Source of the DNA: Pseudopyrenochaeta lycopersici
Taxonomy: Eukaryota; Ascomycota; Dothideomycetes; Pleosporales; Pseudopyrenochaetaceae
Direction of reading: 5' to 3'
DNA length: 64,000 bases
Assembly (NCBI GenBank): GCA_003313425.1
Contig: NHZP01000043.1
Span: 62,001-126,000, forward strand
The notes under the pieces were generated by a model. That model saw only the letters and a program-made list of their open reading frames with translations. It made no database searches and was not told where the DNA came from. Position numbers and translations under genes: made by a program. Positions 11,282 through 23,046 of this stretch are shown here, piece by piece (positions within the stretch are counted from its first letter, which is position 1; every line of letters starts with the position of its first letter).

Positions 11282-12054
11282 GTACGTCCAAGCCATCTTC
11301 AGCGGTTTTAAAGAATTTAATTAAATAGATCTAGAGATATAGAAGTGTAGATTTTTATTTTTCCTAGTATTTTTAGGTAGACGGCTCGCTTGTATGGACG
11401 TCTCGCTTGTGGAACTGTCAGATTCAAGGACTATTTAGCTTTATCTTTGATGAATTTTGATGATGAACGTGGTTGATCTATTCTGTGTTCTCTATTTTCT
11501 CCTTTTATGGAGAGTGTGTGCCAAGTGGTTACACCCGAGCTTTGTACTACAATACAGTATCGCGTACCCTCGCTTGTATCTGACAGGAACATAGTTAGCA
11601 GAATTTCTTGAGGGGAGCACGGGCCGAGAAGGGCGGCGCCACAACCTAACCAATCAGCATTGAATGGCTGGCACATGCGGCTTCGTCCCAACAAGCGATG
11701 CCAGACGCCTCATGCTTATTGGGCAGAGACAAATGCCATCACATATATCACGGAGTAAGTTAGTGAACTAACGTTAGTTAATTTAGAAGTATCACTTCGC
11801 TGAAACACTATTGCTCAGCTGTTATCACTTAAGATGGTGACGAGGGTTCTACATAAGCCTGAGGACCTTGCTAATTACCGACGCTAAGAAGTTATATTTG
11901 CTTAGCTGACGGACCGCGACATATCTCAACCCAGCACAATTATGATTAAAATTAATCCTCATCTCCTTTGTGAGTTAACTAAATCTGGATTACTTCTATC
12001 TAAGTAATGATATCCTAATTCATTCACGCTAATTACTAGGCGTCCGTCCACTCG

Positions 12055-12100
12055 TAACGGAACAACTGCCCTAACGGAACAACCGCCCTAACGGAACAAC
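12055..12100. repeat. 17-bp tandem repeat, 2.7 copies
   Basis: Unit TAACGGAACAACYGCCC at 12055-12071 and 12072-12088, plus a partial third copy to 12100. It follows CGTCCGTCCACTCG, reminiscent of pogo-type terminal DNA. It may be an orphan transposon end with transposase-binding iterons. Confidence 0.55.
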
Positions 12101-12710
12101 AAGCTCTTTTTCAGCATCTAAAATGTGCCGACGCGACTTTATAGGATGAATTTAACTTTTTGCGGCACGGTGGGTTTTGCGGGACGCAGGGATGGACGTT
12201 ACCAATGGACGTTCTCTGCACCTTTCGTCTCGAGTCAGCGGCAATAATTTACCGAAATTGGCCAATGAAGTCTGGTTAACTCTTGATCTCATATCAATCT
12301 TGTTAAATAACGCAGTCAAGATTCGTTTGGCCTTATCTCGACCTTTGAATGTGGCTGACATGATGTACTAGTTTGAGGTGTTCATGATGAATGAGTCACA
12401 ACAACGAGTCGCTCCTTTCACGGCACCGAACAGCGTCATACTTGACTATCGTGCTTGAACCACGTTAAGAATCGCTCCAAACCATACCGCGTTAATTATG
12501 GTATCGAACCGCGTTAAAAACTGCATTAAGTAAATAACTATTAATTTGAACATGTCATTTGCTTTGATACCAATCTATTCCACGCTCAGTGCCGTGGCTG
12601 GCCAATTGATGTCCTGTTTACAAGCCATGGGCGCCGCTGGAGTAGAAAATAAGACATTTCCTTACCTATCACGCACAAAACATGGCGAGAAATGGCGCCA
12701 TAGACCGCAA

Positions 12711-13057
12711 CGCAGGGTGGCGAGGCAAACTTTGTTGCAGGAGCCATGCAGGACACAACTTCTGGAATGACTCGCTCTCGTCCGGGGAGCGGGTGCGGAG
12801 TCTTCCACCCTCTCGGGATCTATCGACCCCGCAACAATCCAGGGGCAACGTTACGCCGTGCGTATGGACCATGCGCACAATTCCTTCCGATGCAAAAAAT
12901 CATAATGATTGGCGGGCATTTAGCGCAGTACAGGGTGGCTTGGACTCTGTTGCACGAGCTAGGCGGGCCACAACTCTGGAATGACTCGCTTTATTCGGGG
13001 AGGCAGGTGCGAAGTCTTCCATCCTCTCGGGATCGACCCCGCAACTAATGCCCCAGG
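12711..13057. repeat. Imperfect direct duplication, about 130 bp
   Basis: The segments 12711-12841 and about 12928-13057 are diverged copies about 215 bp apart. Shared blocks include CAGGGTGGC, GGAATGACTCGCT, GCGGAGTCTTCCA/GCGAAGTCTTCCA and CCTCTCGGGATC-TCGACCCCGCAA. Differences are scattered. No coding frame is conserved between copies. Confidence 0.6.
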
Positions 13058-14249
13058 TACCAGATGTTGGGGAATACGCCGTACATATGAACAATGCACG
13101 CGATCGATGCAGCGCCTCAATGTTGTCATCCCTCAGTTCGGGTCCTACTGCGTGGTGAGTAGTACAATCAGCGCAAGTCATTGATGCCACTAAAGTAGAA
13201 AGTAATTTTCCAGAAGTTAAGTGGGCTGCTGTGAGGATCCCAAAGCCCTGAAGCGCCAGATTCACTTATTCGAACTCTTAATTCTTTGCAGAGTACGTAG
13301 GGCAGTTTCGGTTTTCGGCAGGCTCCTGAATCCGCTGTCTGTCTTAGCAAGACGAGAACATCTATTGGGCGCCATATAACTCCGTGGTTTGCTATGTGCA
13401 AGCTTAAATGACAGAGGTGAGGGGTGAGGAATCTTATCAGCATTGGATGCGCCAATCGGAATACCCCAGACGCTACACAACTTTCTGGGGGTGAATCGAA
13501 AGCATAGTCGTACGCCACATAAGAGCTTTTGGCATCTAATAAATGCTTGTGAGTTCGATGTTGTGCATTCCACTGTTGTCCGAGCAGTCAGCCACCGCTG
13601 CCATAACTGTCCTGTGGGCCCTGGGTTTTAGAGTTTGCGGGGAACGGCGACCCAGCACCGCACCCATGGCGACAGGTGTCAAAACCTATCTTCAAGAGAA
13701 GAGAAAATGTCCCATCCCTAGAGAATGCATCTATCAAAATATATTCGCAACTATTCAAAACCATAAGCGCATCTTTTAGGTTCTTCGCAGCGAAATGCCT
13801 TCAATTATCGGAGCGATTCCTCCGCCTCCAGGAATCACGCCAAATTTCATTAACCCACCGTCTCTTCAACGCGTTATCTTGATTGCAAACTTCGCCTTAC
13901 CTGTTACCTCAGAGTTGTTTGTAACACTGCGGCTTTATACGACAAGCTTTTAGTAGGGGTGGGTTGAGGACGGGTGAGACACGTTACCTACCTGAGGCTC
14001 CTGTGGATAGATGTAGATAGATTCACCAGCCTGCTCAGTTCCTACGCCTTAAAAACCTCGTGATGCAAATGTCTGCTCACTTCTCTTTACGCAACGTTCT
14101 GTAAAAACATTTAGTAACATACCCCGCTTTTAATTAAAGCTTCCTTGTATGCTCTTAACACATGCTCGTAGCTTCTTGTAACACTAGTAATTGTTAGGAT
14201 AGGTTAACAACAAGCTGTGTAGCTGTTTTGCTAGTTCTGCTAAGCAGCC

Positions 14250-14341
14250 TAGCCTAGTTTATCTACAGGAAGAGCAAAGCAAGATTACTACCGCAGATTG
14301 CACCTGTGGGCTTCTATGGTAATGCCTAGCCTGCGACATCT
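14250..14341. repeat. Third copy of the dispersed repeat
   Basis: Shares CTAGCCTRGTTTATCTACAGG and CCTAGCCTGCGACA with the copies at 3893-4142, in the same orientation. It ends about 25 bp before the 3' end of a rhodopsin-domain gene. Confidence 0.4.
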
Positions 14342-14367
14342 AGACCAGTAAGGATGGTAAGACCAAT

Positions 14368-15734
14368 CTAGACTACGGTCTCGGGATATCCTCGGACCAG
14401 ACCATTCCGATTACTGCTGCCCTGACACTCCTCACAGTAAGAGGTGGAGGCTGACACAGGAGCGCCCGAGACTTCGCCCGAGACTTCGGCAGCTCCTCTT
14501 GCGCTCCATGATCCCTTTGAATTAGCTAAGGGGATTTCGTCCGAATTGTCGACCGGCATGGTCGAAACCGCGTCCATCTGCGACAGACCTTTTCCCCACT
14601 TCTTATTCGTATGTGTAGTCGTGGAATGCTGAGTCTTGACAACACTGAGAATGAACGATCCAGACACGCTGCTAAAGAGAGCTCGCGGAAAGTAACGCAC
14701 AATTAGAGGTTTAAAGGAGGTGAGGCATGCGCAAATGATGCCTACATCCAATTCGATAGTGGACCACAGGTTAATGTTGACAAAATCCCAAGTTGGGTCC
14801 TTTGTGTGAAGGCCATTGGAGAACGTGGTTATTTTGACGACGGCGATAATGCATGTGCTGTTAAGTTAGCATTGAATAAGCATTAGCTGTGTAAAAGAGC
14901 TTGAAGGAAAGTTAGAAGATTCACTTACCAAGAACCTAGTAAAAATACTGCCGCTACGCTCCACTTTTGCTTCCTCGGTAAATGCAGTCTCGCGACTAGC
15001 GGTATTGGGCTTGCAAAAATAGCTAAATCGGTTACCAGATTAAGAGACGCAGTAGCAAAATACACCGGCTTTTGAGGTAGGCACTTGCCTCCTGGAATAG
15101 ACCAGTCCCAAAAGAACTCGATAGGACTGCAAGAGAATATTGTAGCAACACACCCTAGGACGGCTTGGATAATGACAATAGCACCAACGAATCCCCACCA
15201 GATTCGAATGCGGCCGTTCCGAAAGATTCGGGAATATTGCAAAAGAAAAGATAGCTTGGTAAGCATTACACCAAGGGCGTAGACTTGAATAACGGCGTAC
15301 AACAGCTGCTAGCATTAGAGAAGTACCCGGATTCATATAATATAGGAGCACTAACTTTAGCATTTGTCATAAGATCCTCGGGTTTAATTGCCCAGATATG
15401 TTTCCCCAGTGCAATTTTGGCCTCTTAATAGTGTATTAGGTACTAAGTAATTTCAAAGCGGCAAGGACGTACGCGCAACCGAAATGCTAGTGTTTGCGAT
15501 TGCAAATATCTGACATTAGAGGATTAATGCTAGGTGCAAACGTAGCGCTACAAGGATAACGAGACATACCATCGCAATTCCAATGCAGTAATCTTCTGTG
15601 CCTGTGCTGCGAAGTAGACAGACACGAGTATATAAACGAAGAACAAAAGTAATGAATGTGATCACTATGGTTATCACCAGGGCGATAGTTAACCGGGTGC
15701 TTTGGCTTTCATGTGCTTGATGGTTGGTATCCAT
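14368..15734 (-). CDS. Rhodopsin-domain (SAT4-like) membrane protein 1
   Basis: Five exons by my model: 15734-15570, 15509-15473, 15423-15356, 15305-14929, 14857-14368; sizes 165, 37, 68, 377 and 490 nt, total 378 aa. All introns have GT-AG ends and keep frame. The protein has the fungal Rhodopsin domain plan: TM1 (LTIALVITIVITFITFVLRL), the DDY-like loop TEDYCIGIAM, a short GLGKHIW-type motif (IALGKHIWAI), then TM helices around GVMLTKLSFLLQYSRIF and IIQAVLGCVATIFSC, the CSPIEFFWDWSIPGGKC loop, TDLAIFASPIPLVARL, and a final CACLTSFKPL motif before a long hydrophilic Ser/Glu-rich cytosolic tail. Such seven-helix proteins are widespread in filamentous fungi; a few act in morphogenesis or host sensing, most are uncharacterised. 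No retinal lysine or ligand can be assigned. Confidence 0.85.
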
Positions 15735-17480
15735 GATTTACAGCGACAGCTGCGCACCAAGAATGGGGACGATAATCTTGCGGTCAGTACTCTATTGATG
15801 GATGCTGATTCATTGTTTTTAAATAGAATGTGCCTTTTGCATGGGTGTGCTGATATCACAACGAGTCAATGCGTAAAGTTAAGCTTCTACGCCAGCCGAT
15901 GTTCCCCGCGCTGAGTGAAGCAGGGTCTCCACCTGTGTGCTCTGCGGAACCAGGACAGCGGGATATCGTTGTGCCAATTAGGAGTAATGCCGATTGTTTG
16001 ACTTTTACCCGACTCATGTAAGGGTTGCCTCGACCCTGAAAATAAGTCTCTGAATGGTTCATGTCCTACCGCGGCTACTGGCACAAGATTTGGGGATAAT
16101 TACGAGAGCCTAACCCGGTAAGAGCGATATCCGGGGAGAGGGTTCCGAGACATGATACAAGGGGGACTCATGAACAGACTGGCAGTGGGCCAACTTTGCC
16201 ACCAGCGTTTTTCCCTCATACAAAAGACCTGCTTAGGATCCGTGCAAGAACGACGCTACCAGCCTGTTCATGTGTCTCCTTGTAAGAAACAAAAAGGGGT
16301 AATAGGATTGAACAAGAAAGAAATGAGGCAGCTGCTCTTTGATAAGAGTCAACGTGTATATAGAATAGCTAGTTAGGAACCTCTACAGCTTCAATTATTT
16401 TGCTGGTTGCATGGTGTTGCGCGTGCATCAGGTGGGGGCGTGCATCAGGTGGTGGAACACGTTATAAAGAGCGCCATAACGAATAGACGGTAATAGAGCA
16501 ACTGTAGGGTCGTTGGTGGCTGTTGCTATGTATCATTAGAATATGGCGTGGCGTTGGTTGTCTTTTCTATTTTCTTTCTGTATTGACGTTCGCTCCAATG
16601 ATCATATCCTCACGCACTTATGTCATATGAACACAATTACTTGCTTCAACATAGATAGCGCTAGAGGGCAGGAGAAAATGAATAAGGTGAGTGGCAATCA
16701 TAAGGGAGGCAGGAGAGTAACGTTGGCGTTCGCTTAACTTCGAGTATGTCATTTGAAGTCTAACCTGAATCGTGCAATGGTACCATTCCACTTTTTGACA
16801 AAGACGGTCATAGGAAGAAAAATAATAAGAAACTGACTTGTTAGCCGCAGCCTCGTGCATAAAGTAAAAGTTTTCGGAACTCTTCTCCCGTTTCCTTCCC
16901 TTACGTCCCGTAAACTTTGCTGCACGGCCATCACTCCGTTCGTGGCTTGGAAGCCACAGGAGCTGCCTGTGATCGCCGCTCACCAAATTCATTAATAGGC
17001 TCGGAAGAATCCTCCGGGAGGCAGAAACTAGGCCCCCAAGGTAAGCTCGGCCCCCTATTTTCCGCCACCTCAACTTCCCGGCCACCTTGCCAAACCACTT
17101 TTGATAACCTAGTCTACAAACCTGGCCAGAACGGGAACAGTAACAACGTAATTTTAGGTTTGTGTGGTGTGTCTCATGCAATCAGGCGCAACAGTCGAAG
17201 TGAAGGACCTATCGTTTCGCTTCACCATGATTCGATCATCTTAATAATTGCAAGGATTGAAGGACGCATGGCTCGCTCCGACCTACTCTTGTACCTTAAC
17301 TGTCATTCTGATGTGGATATATGCATCCATATCACCATTTTATCTTCATTCCACCGGATTATCTATTCAAAGAAGGTGTAAGTGACTACAGGGATAGAAA
17401 GTCTGTGCGATATTCATCTTTCATCCTAATCATCTGTAGACACGGTCGGGATTTGCTGGGTTCAAATTGTTGCTAAAGAA
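15735..17480. other. Gene-poor interval
   Basis: No gene I can support. Overlapping frames on both strands at 16618-17381 have no family features and look random. Confidence 0.4.
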
Positions 17481-17717
17481 ATGGAGTGCACAACTGGAGC
17501 AGCAAATAATAAGTTCTCAAGCAACGGGTTTTGTGGGAACATCCAAGGAATAATGGAGGAAATCAATCGTCTCCAACAAGACCTTGCTTACGCAGACTCT
17601 ACGCTAAGCCACGAGAAAATCTCGGATGCAGTACGCAGTCAAGTCGAATCACAAATCATCAAAATTGGGGCACAGATACAATATATTCGGGAAGTGGTGT
17701 TCAACTTACGCCCATAA
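17481..17717 (+). CDS. Possible small helical protein, 78 aa
   Basis: Intact 78-codon frame (MECTTGAANNKFSSNGFCGN). Residues 25-75 look like one long amphipathic helix or coiled coil (EEINRLQQDLAYADSTLSHE). There is no domain I recognise and no splice evidence. It may be a genuine small gene or the remnant of a larger one. Confidence 0.35.
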   Translation: MECTTGAANNKFSSNGFCGNIQGIMEEINRLQQDLAYADSTLSHEKISDAVRSQVESQIIKIGAQIQYIREVVFNLRP

Positions 17718-18996
17718 GAACCGCAGAGAAGGATTGTCCACGTAAATATCTGTCGGTGTGTCGCCGGGTCATATATGGGCAACCTGTTCAGCATGGTAAG
17801 AATTCCCTTAACGTACTCGACAAGCAAGTTGCGCAGACAACGTTAAAGTACCTGATTCAATAGGCAAGGTGAAGCAGACAGGATAGGTTTCTTGATTATT
17901 CAGTTAGGCAGTGGTTTCACCCATTTCAAAAATCGTGTGCTGAAGGCGGAAAACAGCATCAGCGATGCCAGGACATAAGATTGGTTAGACAGCTGCACGC
18001 GAACAAATCACTTCCATACTTTCGAGCGTCCTCCTCTAGCTTAGCTAGCTTCTTCAAATTGGGCTGGAAATCGAGTCGTGGCTGGGTTCCGGCGCGTCGG
18101 CGTCTAACTGTAGTTCGAAAGATGTTATACACTGTGGCAGCATGTCTTATGTTGTTGTGGCGTCTCGAACAGAGTTGAACGCGCTGTAAGTTGGTGGGGC
18201 TGGCCGCTCGCTTGTGGAACCCTGTTAACTTATCATTCCGAACGCTATTTGCGGAAACCGGCACCGGCAACGCCGTTTGGGATTCCTGTCCCGACCAAAT
18301 CGGAAGCATAACCGTAGACTACTGAAAGGCTTTAGCCTCGGATAAATACCTGTGCGCCCGATGTTGTGCGTTCTGACGCCATTGAGCATTTGGTCAAAGC
18401 GCTCGATGCATAATTACATCTCCCGAGGCGAAGGGCATTTTAACTTCCGGTAGCTGTCAGAATGAGCCAATAGGATCGCGACCGAAACCCTGGCCCAGGA
18501 TCGCCGATAAAGCACTCTTCAGTCATAATCCCATCAGAGCACGTCCCTGATTCCCGTGCTCGTATTACAGACGGCACACAATCCTGTACGCGTGCTTGAC
18601 CAACTTCAAGGAAGTTTTTTCTGGCTATGCGGCATTTTCTTCTAGGACTGGTTTCCTGAAACATTGAAGGCAGACGTTGGCCAACGAGGTGTTTGCCGAC
18701 TATATTTCGCAGAGCCTTTTAACGCCCGGTGCAATGGTTCTAGGGCTCCTGGCGTCGGATTACCGTTCCCCGCGAATTCTAAATACTTAACTTCAAAATT
18801 CCGAAGGTTGTGTCTGGCTGCGGACAAGCTCACCAAACTCTAGATCCAGGCGCGCCACTGCGCTCAGAAGCCTGCAGTTTCCCACACAAATTTCTGTATA
18901 GCCCGTTCACGATACCCTTTTACATGCACCTGAATGCTTCAGCAGTTACTTTGATCGCATCATCAAACGAGCCATCCCCGTGTTGGTGAAGACGCC
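17718..18996. other. Intergenic, nothing recognised
   Basis: Short unrelated frames only. No repeats or motifs stood out. Confidence 0.4.
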
Positions 18997-20824
18997 ATGC
19001 AAGTTCACAATGATAAGGTTGGTTTCGCAAGCCACTATATGGCTTTGCGAGTTTTGTCCCTTCTACTCACGGTCCAATTGCCATCCACGGTACTTGCCGC
19101 GGACCCTACTGACCTGCGAGTCATACTCTGCGAGAAAAGTAATCGGTTAGTGAAGTTTGGAGACAGTGTTACATTGCAGCGCTGTCTCTACGAAATTGGC
19201 TCGAAATTGTCAGAGGTCGCGCAAAGGAAAACAAATTTAGCTGACATTGGAATAGGCCACTATATAGATTGTCGGTTTTCACTTCTTGCCATAAGTTGTG
19301 CTATGTTATTTCCAACTCGATTCCGCCGTGGGTTTAACTACTCATCGAGACCTTTTAAGGAGGCCGTTCGTGATAAGATGAATGTCCTGGCGACTCTCCA
19401 GGCTCGTGATAGCGCCTACGACAAGAGTGGCGAACTAAATAGGGTCACGACGGTATTGCTCGTCCTAGCTACGCTTTTTGTTTGCCTGCGCTTCTGGGCA
19501 CGTTATATCAGCCGCGCTGCATATGGGGCCGACGACTGGATGATAGCTGCTGCGCTAGTACGTGTGGTGGGCTCGACGATCCTTCCGTTACTAAACGTCC
19601 GAGTCAGAACTGACTAGAATGATTTGTAGGCATTCGTTATTACTTTGGGAGCCCTTAACTATGCCGGTAAGCCAATGTCCCTGGACCCTTGAATCGTGTC
19701 GACTTCCTTGCTGACCAAGATTGTCCCAGCGATTGTCCATGGCCTCGGAAGGCACGCTGACACGGTGTTAATGGATGATCTTGTCACCTTCTTCAAGATC
19801 CTCCTGGCCTTCGAGTGCATATACATCACAGCAGTACTACTTGTGAAGTTATCTCTTCTCCTAATGTACCGACGACTGTTCCCATTACGCGAGTTCAAGA
19901 TCTATCTGGCAATCCTGGCCGCCATTGTTATCGGTTGGTGGATCGCCATTCTTGCCGTCTGCATCTTCCAGTGCAACCCAATCAGCAAGGCGTGGCTGCC
20001 ATGGATCGAGGGGACGTGTATTAACCTAAAGGCTTCATTCATCGGCAATGCTATACCGAACATCCTGACGGATGTCGCTATCCTTTGTATGCCTTTTAGG
20101 CCGGTCTGGAAGTTGCATGCCACCATCGCCCAGAGGCTGTCTATTTGCTTCATATTCTTGCTAGGTAGCTTGTAAGTTTGACGCTACTGCTACGGTGAGC
20201 TCTTACTGTCCTTAGTCACTAACGAGCAACCCTAGCGTTCTGTTCGCCAGTATATACCGCTTCACGACTCTCATGGAATTTGATCCGAGCGACACGACGT
20301 GTAAGTGACTGTCTTCCCCTGAACAGACACCTAGTGTACACGATTCTCGGCTCATAGGCTAACTACTAGAAGGGACACTTGCCGAGGCCTGCACGTGGTG
20401 TGTTATCGAGGTAGCCTGCGGAGTTATCAGCGCCTGCCTACCAACCTTGCGACCGCTCATAGGCAAGATCTCGTATCAGTTCCGCAGTTTGACGAACAGC
20501 AAGGCGGCGCAGAGTGGCGCCAACAATCGAAGCCAGGGCCCAACTGAGCTCGTCACGATCGGAGGTACCAACTGGAGTAAGTCGCGTGAGAAGCATTTCC
20601 AACGCCTACAAAATGAGGGTGACAATGATGGTATCCATACCACAATCACCCGGTCGGAGTCCTCGCCTAAAAAGACAAGTCATAATGATGCTGAATCGCT
20701 GCTCAATGGTGTAGTTAGAGTTACGGTACAACATGATATAGATGTTCAGTGGTCTGAGTCGAAGGGGGAGGATGGATCTGACTCCTGTAGCGAGTTGCAA
20801 CCTCCGACAAAACACTTATGCTAA
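18997..20824 (+). CDS. Rhodopsin-domain (SAT4/PTH11-like) membrane protein 2
   Basis: Five exons: 18997-19557, 19630-19666, 19730-20171, 20236-20300, 20373-20824 (561, 37, 442, 65, 452 nt), giving 518 aa, or 504 aa from the second ATG at 19039. I prefer the latter, because it starts a signal-peptide-like MALRVLSLLLTVQLPSTVLA. An extracellular region of roughly 125 residues with several Cys follows, then the rhodopsin core: LLVLATLFVCLRFWARYI, YGADDWMIAAAL, VHGLGRHAD, TAVLLVKLSLLLMYRRLF, CIFQCNPISKAW, TDVAILCMPFRPVWKL, FASIYRF, and WTLAEACTWCVIEVACGVISACLPTLRPL. A long polar C-terminal tail ends at 20824. An N-terminal ectodomain plus this core is the layout of PTH11-type receptors, but I do not see a clear eight-cysteine CFEM domain. 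It is the only member of the cluster on the plus strand. Confidence 0.83.
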
Positions 20825-20932
20825 AACGTCATTTGAGGATTTGATATTGCTTTTGGCTCCCTGAACTTCCGTATGTTACCAGTTAACTCGATATCTCTTG
20901 CATACCATAGTGATGATGCCGTATATCCCTAT

Positions 20933-21850
20933 CTACAGCCTTTGACGTATCACATTACCATTCCGCCCACCCCACCAAAACACGATCCCTCCACAACGTA
21001 ATTGCTCTACAACCACGTATTCAAAATAGATAAGACTATCAGCTGTGGTTTGAAGATTGCCTCGTACGCAAATTCTAGCCTTGTGTTTGGCCACGTATCC
21101 TTCACTGTCCAGCTTGTATTTAAACAACCAGAGCAGTGGCAGAACCTCGTTGTCGTGAGCATTGAAATGTTTCAATGCAAGTGTCTTGTAGGTGTGTTTG
21201 CGCTTGATATCAGTTATCTCACGCTGCATGGCTGTGATGAAGCCTTGTTTGTGAGGGACTGGAAGCTTCATCACGTCTTGATAGAGTCGAGGCTCAGGTG
21301 GTAGATTGGTTTGATGGAATTGTGTCTTTGGCGCTGTAGTAGACGCAGTTACAAAGGTTGACCAGGATTTATTAATAAAGAAGCTGCTGCTTTTGTGAGA
21401 TGGCTTCCGTGATCTAGTTGATCCTTCAGGGAGGATATGCGATTGGCCCAGGCTACTGTCGATGAGCTCGCGGTTCTGTGCAGAGTTTGAGTCGTTCAAG
21501 TCGATTGAGTCGCGTCTTTCCCGCTTTCTTGAAGCTTGAGCAGATGGTTGAATGTCTAGTGTAGGGCGGCTCTTCTGCTGCCAAGCTGGTAGAGGTGAGC
21601 CAAGTAATACCAGCTCTTCAACGGCTCTTTCATGCAAGGTGACGCTCGCTTGGTCAGCTGCTGTCCAACCAAATCGCGTTCCTGACCCTATATTCCCATC
21701 CGCGCGTATGAATGGTGCGAAATCTTGGTTGGGCTGCGCATTCAGGTTGCCGCCATATGGTGACCAATCGGTGTACTTCAAGCCCTTTTTTCTGAGAAAA
21801 GGTCCACGAGCTTTCGAAATCATGTTCAAGCATTCACCCATACATTTCAC
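20933..21850 (-). pseudogene. Ty1/copia retrotransposon Pol fragment
   Basis: 305-codon frame whose second half matches the start of a copia reverse transcriptase: FITAMQREITDIKRKHTYKTL, then LPLLWLFKYKLDSEGYVAKHKARICVRG, equivalent to the WVFxYKxDxDGxxxKxKARxVxRG block. The first half is the polar linker between integrase and RT (NLNDSNSAQN region). Similarity stops at about 21010, before the catalytic YxDD. No LTRs are visible nearby. It abuts a HET relic of opposite strand at about 21.85 kb. Confidence 0.78.
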
Positions 21851-21872
21851 GGAAACAGTATGCTGGCTGTAA

Positions 21873-22691
21873 TTGTTTTGTGGCGCCGTTATCGTGGCCG
21901 GCTTCTCGGTACCTAAGCGTGCGGATGAGATAGGGTTGGAAATAGAGACGGATGACAGCGATCTGGCAGTCGATTATATCCACAAGACAGTTGGTCAGAT
22001 GGGAAACGGATTCGATCACAGGGTACATATATGGAAACTTTTATCGAGCCTAAATCAAGGGACGGCTACCCAGGACCGGATCGGCGAGCAAGGAGTCTAT
22101 ATCGCACTCATGAAATTTCTGGCTCGGCCATACTGGGGTCGTATGTGAATTATACAAGAACTAGCAATGGGGCTTGGTGATATGAAAGTCGGTTGCGGAA
22201 GGCGTTGGGTTTCACTTGACAAAATTCGGCAAGTAATGAAATGTATGTTGCCCCACATAGAAGCCATCCAAAGTATCGTTGGACAGAAATTATTTATCTC
22301 GACTCAAAATCAATTCAGGACCGCATATGGGCTGCTATGGTGGGTTGGGCGTCTGAGAGACTGGAGCAATTTATCAGAAAAGAGAGAGATCCTTTGTAGA
22401 CAGGATTCTGATGAAAAGTCATGTATCTTTTTTCTGTGTTTCCGTGTGTCAAGTGAGGCTAATATACACGTAGGAATGGACGGATTAGTCAGTAGTAAAC
22501 CACGTGACTGTAGGTGTCCTGGGCTTACATCCTTACCTATGCAGAGCTACGGTCGCCGCTGCTGAACCTTGCTCAGATCACCACCTCAACTGATCCACGC
22601 GATAAGATCTTCGCCCTACCAGGTCTTTTGCCGCTCAAGCTCCGAAACCAGATTACTATAGACTATTCAGCCGATGATTCAAGGAAGTAAC
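21873..22691 (+). pseudogene. HET-type protein relic with stop and frameshift
   Basis: Frame 21873-22148 carries the pattern seen after the HET core (LAVDYIHKTVGQM, then FLARPYWGRM), meets TGA where Trp is expected (22146-22148), and continues in the same frame with IIQELAMGLGDMKVGCGRRW and LLWWVGRLRDWSNLSEKRE. In another frame at about 22550-22690 the HET-associated motif STDPRDKIFALPGLL followed by ITIDYSA appears, then a stop. So one nonsense codon (TGG to TGA, RIP-like) and at least one frameshift are present. Both ends of the gene are missing; the left end touches the copia fragment. Confidence 0.68.
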
Positions 22692-23046
22692 GGTCATTCA
22701 CCCTATGGAGACAAATCAGCAACGGCAGAGGCGATTCTACGCGTGCTGCTATTTGATACATCCGGTGTCCGCGGGAAGCAATCATCCCCGTGGTCTCGCC
22801 GCCCAGGGGGCGACCATAGCTCTCTCCACACCCTCGCTGGCAGGCCATTCGCCTCTCGCGAAAGTGTGTGGCCGATACGGGTCGGCCATCCTTATCCGCA
22901 CTCCACTTTGGCGCTTCAACTAGCCCTGGTCAGGGCTGCCAGTGCGTCATGTCTATCTCAGTTTAATATGACGGTCAATCTGACCCACGCGGTACGGCTG
23001 CCATCCAAGTAAAAAATCAAACCTTACTGACTTTCTACCAGATACC

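Larger units (their letters stand above)
11282..14249. other. Gene-poor interval with short tandem and direct repeats
   Basis: About 3 kb without a supported gene. The frame at 11431-11694 (minus, 87 aa) is intact but unrecognised. Repeats are listed separately. Confidence 0.4.

Noticed and set aside
16618..17381. Overlapping long frames on both strands
   Set aside because: No motif, no splice context, no protein-like composition in either.
20933..21850. Complete copia retrotransposon
   Set aside because: Only linker and the beginning of RT are present; no LTRs, integrase core or YxDD found.
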